64,000 nt of DNA from Pedobacter jejuensis. Lineage in GTDB: Bacteria; Bacteroidota; Bacteroidia; Sphingobacteriales; Sphingobacteriaceae. The translations under genes and the position numbers were made by a program. The notes under the pieces are model-generated. The model was not told the origin of the DNA, did no database searches, and worked only from the letters and a program-made list of their open reading frames with translations. Of the stretch, positions 54,471 to 62,248 are shown in pieces; position 1 is the first letter of the stretch, and each line of letters begins with the position of its first letter. The stretch covers positions 62,001 through 126,000 of the forward strand of contig NZ_RBEE01000045.1 in assembly GCF_003725795.1 (NCBI RefSeq). The letters run 5' to 3'.

Positions 54471-55085
54471 TTAAAAGCTATTCTTCTCCCTTATCTGATT
54501 ATGAATTTCAGAATGAAATCTCAAAAATTCTATTTCACCACCAAACCACTCTAAAACTTCTTGTCTTTTTAAATTACTAGGTTTCTTTGAAATTATACTA
54601 TTATAAGAACTCCATTTCCAATTTCTAAAATCGCTTACTAAAGTATGTTTCTGAGGATTTGCATGGATGTAAAATATAATTTGAGTTAAATAGCTTTCAT
54701 CATTAATCAGCACTCTTTTGAATGGGGTTTGAAATAAAGTTCCACTTCTATTCTGTTGTACGTTATAAGCCATAGCGTAAGATTGAAAAAAGTTTTTAAA
54801 CAGTTTGCTTACAACATCATGAGTTGAGGTTTCAATATTGATGTTTTTGGACGTCCTAAAACCTGACAAATCATCTTTTATTCTAATTAATAAATGGAAA
54901 TGATTACCTAATAAGCAGTATGCATATAATCCTAATACATCATTTAAATATTTATTCAATTTGACCAGAAAAAATCTATAATTATCATCAGATTTAAACA
55001 TTGGTTGTTTATCTACTGATCTATTGTATATGTGATAGAATTTTCCTTCTTCAAATTTTGTATAATAGTGCTCTACTTTTGCCAT
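54471..55085 (-). CDS. REP-associated tyrosine transposase (RAYT, Y1/IS200-like)
   Basis: This 204-residue single-strand transposase of the HUH/Y1 class has EGKFYHIYNRSVDKQPMF at the N-terminus and the HUH motif GNHFHLLI (His62 and His64). Next come TLFQTPFKRVLI and FYIHANPQKH, where Tyr139 is the likely catalytic tyrosine, then DFRNWKWSSYNS. RAYTs are usually single-copy, domesticated and flanked by REP palindromes, as here on both sides. Translation is unusual for this genome: AAAGGAGGA, a strong Shine-Dalgarno, lies 6 bp before the ATG and could be masked by an upstream TCCTCC. Confidence 0.9.
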   Translation of the reverse strand: MAKVEHYYTKFEEGKFYHIYNRSVDKQPMFKSDDNYRFFLVKLNKYLNDVLGLYAYCLLGNHFHLLIRIKDDLSGFRTSKNINIETSTHDVVSKLFKNFFQSYAMAYNVQQNRSGTLFQTPFKRVLINDESYLTQIIFYIHANPQKHTLVSDFRNWKWSSYNSIISKKPSNLKRQEVLEWFGGEIEFLRFHSEIHNQIREKNSF

Positions 55086-55130
55086 GACAATTCCTCCTTT
55101 AAGTTCTATTTATTGTGTAGGGAGGATTAT
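55083..55130 (-). promoter_or_regulatory. Strong Shine-Dalgarno with complementary upstream element
   Basis: On the minus strand, ATCCTCC (55127-55121) can pair with GGAGGA (55097-55092) that lies 6 bp before the transposase ATG, with a loop of about 23 nt. Confidence 0.6.
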
Positions 55131-55133
55131 TCG

Positions 55134-55163
55134 CTCTGACAAATTTAAAAATTTGCCAAAGCT
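55134..55163. repeat. Third, imperfect REP-like palindrome
   Basis: GCTCTGACAAATTT pairs with AAATTTGCCAAAGC with two mismatches; it is a diverged relative of the units on the other side of the transposase. Confidence 0.75.
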
Positions 55164-55186
55164 GTAAAGTGTTAAAAATCGCTTTT

Positions 55187-56488
55187 CTAATAAAGCACTC
55201 TAAATTTTATGGTGTGCTCAATCTTTTTTAGTGCTTTGAATAATTGCTTATCATACTCGGTATTAATGTCTGTAATGGCATAACCAATTTCGGAGTTTGT
55301 CATTAAAAACTGCCCTACAATATTAATGTTATGCTTTGCAAAAACAGTATTAATTTGGGCCATAATCCCTGGCACGTTTTTATGGATATGAATTAATCGG
55401 TGAGATTTATCGATTTTAGGCAACTGCAAATTCGGATAATTGCTGCTTAAATAAGTTGCTCCGGTATTCATAAAATCTATCATTCGTTTTGGAATAAAAT
55501 CCATGTTGCGAGGGTTAGATTTTACATCATCAAATATTACAATGCCCATTTTAGTACAAATATCTGTATCTATTTTGTTTTTAGAATTACCTAAATAACC
55601 GATAGTTTTGAGCTTAACAGCATTTTGCAATTGTTCTTTTCCAATTTTTTCTCCGTCAGCCAAAAGGATAATGCCAACATCTTTAACATACTTTTCTTCA
55701 AAAGAAGTTTTGTGGCGAATAGATAATCCATCATTTTTCAGCAAAGCAATACTTCTTTCATCAACATTGCCAATTACTAAACATAAAATGCGATTTTTTG
55801 GATAAGATATCGCTCTTGGCAAATCATTCACGTACAGAAACTCATCAAAACTTGGCGTTACATGGTCGGCTTTTGAAACGATACTTTCGCGGGCAATATT
55901 TTCGGTAAAGGCAAAAAACTTATTTATCATGCCGCTTTCACGAAGCTGGAAATCAGAATAACCATCCCCAATTCCAAATAATTCGCCTTCTAGTTTTAAA
56001 TGCTGAAGCAATTTTACTTTGCCACCTTCTTCGCTTAGAGGATTTGCATGGTCGTAATCAATAATTTTTCCATCACCAGTGGTGACAAAAGTATTGGCAT
56101 AAATATTTTCCTTTTTTATGTGATATTGACTTACAACCGGTGTGATAAATTCTTTAAAACCACCAGAAACGATAAGCACTTCATCGGCATGTTTTTTAAA
56201 AAATTCTGCGTTGCGAGAAAACGATGTTGAGACTTTCTTTTTTAAATGCTTAATAAGTTGCTTTAAATGGTCTTCATTTGCATCGAGTAATTTTACACGT
56301 TGAGCTAAACTTTCAGAAAATGATAATTTCCCTTCCATCGCCAAATTTGTGTATTCTTCAATTTTCTGAAATATAGATTCCTTATTTGGATGCTTTTTTA
56401 GCGAAATTCGGGCTAGCTCGTCGAGCGCTTCAACCTGGGTAAATGTACTATCAAAATCAATTATGTAATAGGCTTTTTGCTTCGGCAT
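55187..56488 (-). CDS. HAD phosphatase (SerB-like) fused to a PGDH remnant and an ACT domain
   Basis: This 433-residue protein has three parts. Residues 1-210 are a HAD-IB phosphatase with motif I DFDSTFT (11-17), the serine motif IVSGGF and motif IV GIGDGYSDF, as in phosphoserine phosphatase. Residues ~235-350 resemble part of 3-phosphoglycerate dehydrogenase (LKTIGYLGNSKNKIDTDICT, ATYLSSNYPNLQLP) but lack the NAD-binding domain. Residues ~360-433 are a SerA-type ACT domain (RLIHIHKNVPGIMAQINTVF...FRVLY). It is probably a serine-pathway phosphatase with allosteric serine sensing. The ATG overlaps the SDR stop as TAATG. Confidence 0.85.
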   Translation of the reverse strand: MPKQKAYYIIDFDSTFTQVEALDELARISLKKHPNKESIFQKIEEYTNLAMEGKLSFSESLAQRVKLLDANEDHLKQLIKHLKKKVSTSFSRNAEFFKKHADEVLIVSGGFKEFITPVVSQYHIKKENIYANTFVTTGDGKIIDYDHANPLSEEGGKVKLLQHLKLEGELFGIGDGYSDFQLRESGMINKFFAFTENIARESIVSKADHVTPSFDEFLYVNDLPRAISYPKNRILCLVIGNVDERSIALLKNDGLSIRHKTSFEEKYVKDVGIILLADGEKIGKEQLQNAVKLKTIGYLGNSKNKIDTDICTKMGIVIFDDVKSNPRNMDFIPKRMIDFMNTGATYLSSNYPNLQLPKIDKSHRLIHIHKNVPGIMAQINTVFAKHNINIVGQFLMTNSEIGYAITDINTEYDKQLFKALKKIEHTIKFRVLY

Positions 56489-57450
56489 TATTTTAAATAT
56501 TGTGTAATTTCTTGTATGCTTTGTGCAACCGGCTTAAATTGAATTCCCGTTGCATTAATTATTTTTTCGTTGCTGTAATAGCTTAAAGAAAGACTGCTGT
56601 TTGCCGTATCTTTGGTAATAGAAGGTTCTCCGCTTGAGAAAATAGAGAAAAATTTTAATGCTCGCCAAGCGAGTCCCAGCATCCAGGGTTTCGCTTCTTT
56701 TATAGGTGGTTTAACACCAAATCCCGCGGCTATTGCTGCAAATAAATCTTTGTAATGGAAATTATCTGATGATATAATGTATCGCTCGCCGCTTACAGGG
56801 CTTTCCATTAATAAAAGCATGGCTTTCGCAACATCTTCAACATCTACAAACCCGGAGGCGCCATTGGTATAATAAGGGAAACCTCCTTTAATCAACTTAA
56901 ATATTGCCCCGCTTCCTTCAAAGCCTGCGTTTTTACCTATAATTATCGATGGATTTACAATTACGGCGTCCAAACCTTCGGTGATACCCCGCCAAACTTC
57001 CATTTCACTTTCATATTTAGACAAGCCATAAGCAAAAGCTTTTGAATCATATTCCCAAAAATCTTTTTCGGTTATTTGTTGTCCTTTTTTTGCAAGGCCT
57101 AGAGCTGCTACTGAACTTACGTGTAATAGCCTGCAACCATTTTCGATACATAAGTTTACAATATTCGAAGTACCATCAATGTTGACATGAAAAAGCTTTT
57201 TCTTATCCTTTGGATTTAAAGAAACAAATGCAGCACAATGAAAAACCTTTGTAATCCCAACAAAAGCATCTTCCAAGGTAGCTGGTTCATTAATATCTGC
57301 TTCAATCCAATCTATCAAAAAATTATTTTGAATGAAAGTAGGAATTACTGAAGTTTTTCGTTTCAAAGCCCGAACAGCTAAACCACTATCGGTTAACTGT
57401 TTTATCAATTCAGATCCTAAAAATCCAGTTCCTCCGGTTACCAGTATCAT
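56488..57450 (-). CDS. NAD-dependent epimerase/dehydratase family SDR
   Basis: This 320-residue extended-SDR protein has TGGTGFLGSELIKQL (NAD(P) binding, 5-19), the HCAAFVS strand-4 motif, HVSSVAAL and the catalytic AYGLSKYESE (Tyr and Lys). The layout resembles dihydroflavonol-4-reductase/hopanoid-associated epimerases. The substrate is unknown. It is co-translated with the downstream HAD-ACT protein through a one-base overlap, which links the two in function. Confidence 0.9.
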   Translation of the reverse strand: MILVTGGTGFLGSELIKQLTDSGLAVRALKRKTSVIPTFIQNNFLIDWIEADINEPATLEDAFVGITKVFHCAAFVSLNPKDKKKLFHVNIDGTSNIVNLCIENGCRLLHVSSVAALGLAKKGQQITEKDFWEYDSKAFAYGLSKYESEMEVWRGITEGLDAVIVNPSIIIGKNAGFEGSGAIFKLIKGGFPYYTNGASGFVDVEDVAKAMLLLMESPVSGERYIISSDNFHYKDLFAAIAAGFGVKPPIKEAKPWMLGLAWRALKFFSIFSSGEPSITKDTANSSLSLSYYSNEKIINATGIQFKPVAQSIQEITQYLK

Positions 57451-57520
57451 TTATTTTTTTCGGGCTATAGGTGAAAATACGCATTCAAAAATAGATATTT
57501 GAGGCGATAGTTTTAAATAT

Positions 57521-58702
57521 ATGTCATTAACCGATTTTTTTTCGCCCTTAAATGCTGAGCAATTTACGCCAAAAGAAGGTTTTTATACAAGTCAGCTGGG
57601 TTTAAAAACACATTTTTACACAGAATCATTTCCTGATTTAGAAGAAAACCAATACGATATAGCCATATTTGGCGTGCTTGATGGAAGAAGCGCTATAAAT
57701 AATGAAGGCTGTGGTTTGGCTCCCGATTATTTCAGAGAAAAATTTTATAAATTAAACGAAGGTTCTTTTGCCAGTCGTTTGGTTGATTTAGGAAATATTC
57801 GTCCGGGTGCAACCTTAGCCGACACCTACATCGCTGTAAAAATGGCTGTTTCAGAATTAATTAAAAACAACATTATACCGGTAATTATTGGCGGTGGCCA
57901 AGATTTAACTTATGCCCAATATTTAGGTTACGAAGATTTAGAACAAAAAGTAGATTTAGTAATCGTTGATAATCAATTTGATATAGACGATGATAGCCAT
58001 GAAGGCTTGGCAACCAGATCTGATTGCTATTTAAATAAAATTTTTCTTCATCAACCAAATTATCTTTTCAATTTTAGCAACATTGGTTACCAAACCTATT
58101 TTGTAAACCAGGAAAGTTTAAGTGTAATGGACAAATTGTATTTTGATGTTCATCGCCTTGGCGAATTTGCACAGGATATTTCTTTAACTGAACCGATTAT
58201 CCGCAATGCGAATATGATAAGCTTTGATATCGGAGCCATTCGCTCTGCAGATGCTAAAGCAAACGCAAACACAACCCCGAATGGTTTTGATGGAGAGGAA
58301 GCTTGCAGAATTGCCCGATATGCCGGGATGAATGATAAGTTAACATCAATTGGTTTTTACGAATTTAACCCCGCTTACGATAGCAACGGACAAACGGCAT
58401 TTTTATTAGCAGAAATGGTTTGGTATTTTGTTGATGGTTTTTACGCTAGAAAGAAGGATTTTCCACTAACACCAAAATCGCAATATATTATTTACCGAAC
58501 CAGTTTAAAAGATGGTTCTGGAGAAATGACTTTTGTAAAAAGTAAAAAATCAGACCGCTGGTGGATGCAAGTACCTTACCCAATTGGGCAATCTAAAAAC
58601 GAAAGGTATCACCTGGTGCCATGCCGTTACGATGACTACCAAACAGCGGTTAATGGCGAAATGCCAGATCTTTGGTGGCGCACTTATCAAAAGCTATCAT
58701 AA
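57521..58702 (+). CDS. Ureohydrolase-fold (arginase/formimidoylglutamase-like) protein with changed metal site
   Basis: This 393-residue protein has the arginase-fold core, but the metal-ligand motifs are altered: GGDH reads GGGQ (124-127), DAHxD reads DNQFD (150-154), and the DxD of SFDID reads SFDIG (234-238). Three of the six ligands of the binuclear manganese site are therefore gone. The N-terminal domain (DIAIFGVLDGRSAINNEGCG) and the long C-terminal tail (SDRWWMQVPYPIGQSKNERYH) are family-specific. Proteins of this type are annotated as formimidoylglutamase in Bacteroidota; I would not assert that activity. A TlpA-like gene follows after 66 bp. Confidence 0.82.
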   Translation: MSLTDFFSPLNAEQFTPKEGFYTSQLGLKTHFYTESFPDLEENQYDIAIFGVLDGRSAINNEGCGLAPDYFREKFYKLNEGSFASRLVDLGNIRPGATLADTYIAVKMAVSELIKNNIIPVIIGGGQDLTYAQYLGYEDLEQKVDLVIVDNQFDIDDDSHEGLATRSDCYLNKIFLHQPNYLFNFSNIGYQTYFVNQESLSVMDKLYFDVHRLGEFAQDISLTEPIIRNANMISFDIGAIRSADAKANANTTPNGFDGEEACRIARYAGMNDKLTSIGFYEFNPAYDSNGQTAFLLAEMVWYFVDGFYARKKDFPLTPKSQYIIYRTSLKDGSGEMTFVKSKKSDRWWMQVPYPIGQSKNERYHLVPCRYDDYQTAVNGEMPDLWWRTYQKLS

Positions 58703-58768
58703 TTTTACACAACAAGTTGCGTTTAAAACATGCAATATTTATATTTACAGAAACGATAATCAACCCCG

Positions 58769-59911
58769 ATGAAAAAAATATTATTATCTGCAATGGCATT
58801 ATTGCCTTTGGCAGCATTAGCTCAAAAGCCATTTACCATAAAAGGTGATGCAAAAGCACTTAAAACAGGCGATAAAGTTTATTTTATTTATACAGCAAAT
58901 AGCGAACGTAAAACTGATTCAGCACTAGTAGCAAACGGAAAATTTGAATTTAAAGGAACTGTAACCGACCCGGTTAATGGTAATTTATTTAAAAATGTTA
59001 ACCCATACCTAAAAGGCGCAAACACCCGAAATATGGATTTTGCAAATTTGTTTGTAGAGCCAGGAAACATCGTAATAAATTCTGCTGATTCACTTAAATC
59101 CATGTTGGTAAGTGGAACGCCGGCAAACGATGATAACCTTAAGTTAAAAGCTAGCTTAAAGCCTGCAACAAGTAAAATTGATGCAATTAATGCTGAATAC
59201 GAAAAACTTAGTCCGGAGCAGCAAAAAGACAAAACTATAATGGCTGGCATAAGAGATAGATATGGAAAGGCAGCAGATGAGATGACTCCAATTTACCTTG
59301 CATTTGCAAAAAGTAACCCAAAATCTTATGTAAGTTTAGTAACATTGGCGCAACTGGCCAGCGACCCAGATGTGGTTACACAAGTTGAAGCTATATACGC
59401 TGGTTTAAGTCCGGAATTAAAAGCAACCAAAACCGGTACCACTTTAGCTAAAACTTTTGAAGCAGCTAAAAAAACAGCAATTGGTACAATGGCAATGGAT
59501 TTTACGCAAAACGATCCTGAAGGAAAACCTGTAAAACTATCTGATTTTAAAGGCAAATATGTTTTGGTAGATTTCTGGGCTTCATGGTGCGGTCCATGCA
59601 GAGCAGAAAACCCAAATGTTGTTGTAGCTTACAATAAATTTAAAGATAAGGGATTTACAGTTTTAGGCATTTCTTTAGACCAGCCTGGTAAGAAAGATGA
59701 TTGGTTAAAAGCTATTGCTGATGATAAATTAACCTGGACACATGTTTCTGATTTAAAATATTGGAACAATGAAGTTGCAGTTATGTACGGTATTCGCTCT
59801 ATCCCAGCCAACTTATTAATCGACCCAACAGGAAAAATCATCGCAAAAGGTTTGAGAGAAGAGGCATTGCAAACAAAACTTCAAGAACTTTTAGGAAGTA
59901 AAACAAAATAA
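58769..59911 (+). CDS. TlpA-like thioredoxin-fold lipid-side protein with DUF4369 N-terminus
   Basis: This 380-residue periplasmic thiol-disulfide protein has a signal peptide (MKKILLSAMALLPLAALAQ) and an N-terminal DUF4369-like beta domain (about 20-120, KPFTIKGDAKALKTGDKVYF). A helical linker follows, then a thioredoxin/AhpC-TSA domain from about 240 with the redox pair in ASWCGPCR (about 271-278) and the cis-proline in GIRSIPANLLID. It acts on disulfides or reduces c-type cytochrome components in other species. It ends in a strong terminator. Confidence 0.92.
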   Translation: MKKILLSAMALLPLAALAQKPFTIKGDAKALKTGDKVYFIYTANSERKTDSALVANGKFEFKGTVTDPVNGNLFKNVNPYLKGANTRNMDFANLFVEPGNIVINSADSLKSMLVSGTPANDDNLKLKASLKPATSKIDAINAEYEKLSPEQQKDKTIMAGIRDRYGKAADEMTPIYLAFAKSNPKSYVSLVTLAQLASDPDVVTQVEAIYAGLSPELKATKTGTTLAKTFEAAKKTAIGTMAMDFTQNDPEGKPVKLSDFKGKYVLVDFWASWCGPCRAENPNVVVAYNKFKDKGFTVLGISLDQPGKKDDWLKAIADDKLTWTHVSDLKYWNNEVAVMYGIRSIPANLLIDPTGKIIAKGLREEALQTKLQELLGSKTK

Positions 59912-59954
59912 TTCTGACATTCTTCGGCATTGCATTATGCTTTCCGATAGTCTT

Positions 59955-59996
59955 ATACAACAAAGCCCAGATTAAAAAATCGGGGCTTTGTTGTAT
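59955..59996 (+). terminator. Terminator after the TlpA-like gene
   Basis: ATACAACAAAGCCC pairs with GGGCTTTGTTGTAT (14 bp) around a 14-base loop, part of which pairs further. Confidence 0.82.
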
Positions 59997-60014
59997 ATAT
60001 TATTTTATTTCTTT

Positions 60015-60092
60015 TAACTTTCTGGAGCTAGGAAATCGAGCACATTTATAAAATAGTTTTCCAAACCTTATTACTTAACCTCACCCTATGAA
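60015..60092 (-). pseudogene. Duplicated 3' end of the SMI1/KNR4 gene
   Basis: From 60017 the sequence repeats the last ~50 bases of the SMI1/KNR4 gene (60325 onward) with one change, encoding the same end GLENYFINVLDFLAPES, then stops in frame upstream. Further similarity runs to CCTCACC. It is a remnant, not a gene. Confidence 0.85.
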
Positions 60093-60257
60093 AGGGAGTG
60101 GTTATTCCTTGTTCATTGCATCCCTCTCCTTGAAGAGAGGGAAACTAAAACCTGTGTTTTGAAATCCATGAACATCACTCACCATCCATTAATCCTTCTG
60201 TTCAAGGAGAGGGATAGCACAACATTAGCCAAACCTCAAACTTTAATAGGGTGAGGT
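60078..60257. mobile_element. MITE-like palindromic element (~180 bp)
   Basis: The ends ACCTCACCCTAT (60078-60089) and ATAGGGTGAGGT (60246-60257) are exact inverted repeats. A second exact pair, ATCCCTCTCCTTGAA (60120-60134) and TTCAAGGAGAGGGAT (60201-60215), lies inside. No coding frame is present. Along with the duplicated gene end it fills the gap 59912-60322. Confidence 0.8.
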
Positions 60258-60322
60258 AAAATAGGATTCAAATTTAATTTTGTATTAATTTTTTAAACTT
60301 TGATTAATGATATAGCTTTATA

Positions 60323-60832
60323 TTAACTTTCTGGAGCTAGGAAATCGAGCACATTTATAAAATAGTTTTCCAGACCTTCGTAATCATCCTCACCTGGTAT
60401 CCATGTTGCGAATTTCCAGTATTTCCAATCCGTATTTTCAATTATTGGTGGGATAAGCAAAAAATACTGTTCCTCGTTAATACCACCAACTAAAATACTT
60501 CTTGATAGTTGAACAACAATATCAAAAGACTCATCATGAACAAGCCAATCTTCAATGATTTTTGGATCGATATCTTTCAAAAAGCCTATTTCATTTACTT
60601 TAACAAATGATGGTTCTACATGCTCGTTAGGTGAAGCGAAGCCATTTGCTATTGATAAAAAAGCCTTATAATCTGCTGGTAGTTCTAACCCTAACCTATC
60701 TTCAGCTTGCTTTATTTCATCTTTTGTAGCAGGTTCATTCCCTAACCATTTTGATTTTTTTTGATCATCGGTAAAGGTGAAAACCCCTTGGCGAATAGCC
60801 GTTTCTGAAATCTTTTTTAGTATCTTTTTCAA
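60323..60832 (-). CDS. SMI1/KNR4 (SUKH) family protein
   Basis: This 169-residue protein has the SUKH pattern: WLGNEPATKDEIKQAEDRLG, LELPADYKAFLSIANGF, and an acidic C-terminus. SUKH proteins often act as immunity proteins against polymorphic toxins, but no toxin gene is next to it, so a housekeeping role is as likely. The start is TTG. It lies 17 bp after purD on the same strand and may be read through from it. Its 3' end is duplicated 306 bp downstream beyond a MITE-like element, evidence of local rearrangement. Confidence 0.86.
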   Translation of the reverse strand: MKKILKKISETAIRQGVFTFTDDQKKSKWLGNEPATKDEIKQAEDRLGLELPADYKAFLSIANGFASPNEHVEPSFVKVNEIGFLKDIDPKIIEDWLVHDESFDIVVQLSRSILVGGINEEQYFLLIPPIIENTDWKYWKFATWIPGEDDYEGLENYFINVLDFLAPES

Positions 60833-60849
60833 ATTGAATTTGTTAAAAT

Positions 60850-62121
60850 TTAAATTAAGTCGAAGCCGATATCTTCCCTAAAGTATTTACCATCGAAATA
60901 GATTCTACCGGCATCGGCTGTTGCAGATTGTAACGCGGTAAACATATCATCTTGCAAACTGGTAATAGCAATAACTCTGCCGCCATTGGTTTTAACTACA
61001 TCATTTTCTAATAATGTACCAGCATGAAAAGCATTTGAGTGACGCAGGTTTTCGATTCCTGAGATGGCTTTGCCCTTTAAATATTCGCCTGGATAACCTC
61101 CAGCTACAATCATAACAGTTGCAGCAGTTTGCTCGGAAATAACCAAATTAACCTGATTCAATTGTTTGTTGGCTGTTGCCAAAAAAAGTTCAACCAAATC
61201 ATTTTCAATTCTTGGTACAACACTTTCAGTTTCCGGGTCGCCCATACGAGCATTGTACTCAATTACATAAGGTTCTTCACCAACTTTTATCAAGCCGAAA
61301 AAGATGAAACCCGTGTAATCAATATTATCTTTCTTCAAGCCATCAACTGTTGGTTTAATAATTCGCTCTTCAACCTTAGCTAAAAATTCTGGCGTTGCAA
61401 AAGGTACCGGAGAAATTGAACCCATACCGCCGGTATTTAAACCAGTATCGCCTAAGCCAATTCTTTTATAATCTTTCGCAGAAGGAAGCGTTACGTAATT
61501 TTCGCCATCGGTTAAAATGAATACAGAAAGTTCTATACCGCTTAAAAATTCTTCGATAACTACAGTTGCACCCGCTGCACCAAATTTACCGCCAAGCATG
61601 AGTTTTAATTCTTCCTGTGCTTCTATAGTTTCTGTACAAATTAGAACACCTTTTCCGGCTGCTAAACCATCAGCTTTTAAAACAACAGGTAATGGATGCG
61701 TTTGAAGATAAGCTAAGCCATCTTCTAAAGTATCGGGTGTAAAAGATTTTGATGAGGCTGTTGGAATGCCATGGCGTTCCATAAATTTTTTAGAGAAATC
61801 TTTACTGCCTTCTAATATTGCACCTTCTTTTTTTGGTCCGATTACAGGTACATGCGAAATACTGCTATCAGCAAGAAAAAAATCATGAATACCGTTTACC
61901 AAAGGTTCTTCCGAACCAACAATTACCATATCAATATTTTCTGAAAGAACGATTTTTTTTATAGAATCAAAATCATTAACGTTAATATTGATGTTGGTAC
62001 CATAAGTGCCTGTACCACCATTTCCAGGAGCAATAATTAATTTATCACAATGTGAAGATTGGCTTAATTTCCAGGCAAATGCACTTTCTCTGCCACCTGA
62101 ACCTAATAGTAAGATATTCAT
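60850..62121 (-). CDS. purD: Phosphoribosylamine-glycine ligase
   Basis: PurD makes glycinamide ribonucleotide in purine synthesis. The 423-residue protein has the N-terminal domain with LLGSGGRESAF (the usual GGREHA with Ser for His), APGNGGTGTYG, the ATP-grasp region VVLKADGLAAGKGVLIC, FFGLIKVGEEPYVIEYNARMGDPE (metal and ATP binding) and a C-terminal AGGYPGEYLKGK. The ATG at 62121 is fixed by homology, and a TATCTTTG box ends five bases before it. Other pur genes are not in the window. Confidence 0.97.
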   Translation of the reverse strand: MNILLLGSGGRESAFAWKLSQSSHCDKLIIAPGNGGTGTYGTNININVNDFDSIKKIVLSENIDMVIVGSEEPLVNGIHDFFLADSSISHVPVIGPKKEGAILEGSKDFSKKFMERHGIPTASSKSFTPDTLEDGLAYLQTHPLPVVLKADGLAAGKGVLICTETIEAQEELKLMLGGKFGAAGATVVIEEFLSGIELSVFILTDGENYVTLPSAKDYKRIGLGDTGLNTGGMGSISPVPFATPEFLAKVEERIIKPTVDGLKKDNIDYTGFIFFGLIKVGEEPYVIEYNARMGDPETESVVPRIENDLVELFLATANKQLNQVNLVISEQTAATVMIVAGGYPGEYLKGKAISGIENLRHSNAFHAGTLLENDVVKTNGGRVIAITSLQDDMFTALQSATADAGRIYFDGKYFREDIGFDLI

Positions 62122-62126
62122 ATCGG

Positions 62127-62134
62127 CAAAGATA
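62127..62134 (-). promoter_or_regulatory. Minus-7 element touching the purD start
   Basis: The minus strand reads TATCTTTG, five bases, ATG; a perfect TAnnTTTG that predicts a leaderless or nearly leaderless message. Confidence 0.5.
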
Positions 62135-62248
62135 ATTAAAAATAGAAGATGGAAAATGGAAAAAGATGTACGATGGAAAGGTAATATGGAAGATGGGTTA
62201 GCGATCGAAAAATCTTACGCTTTTCAATCATTCATTTTGCATCTTACA

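Noticed and set aside
60323-60832. Polymorphic-toxin immunity locus around the SUKH protein
   Set aside because: No toxin, Rhs or secretion-associated gene is next to it; the family alone is not sufficient.
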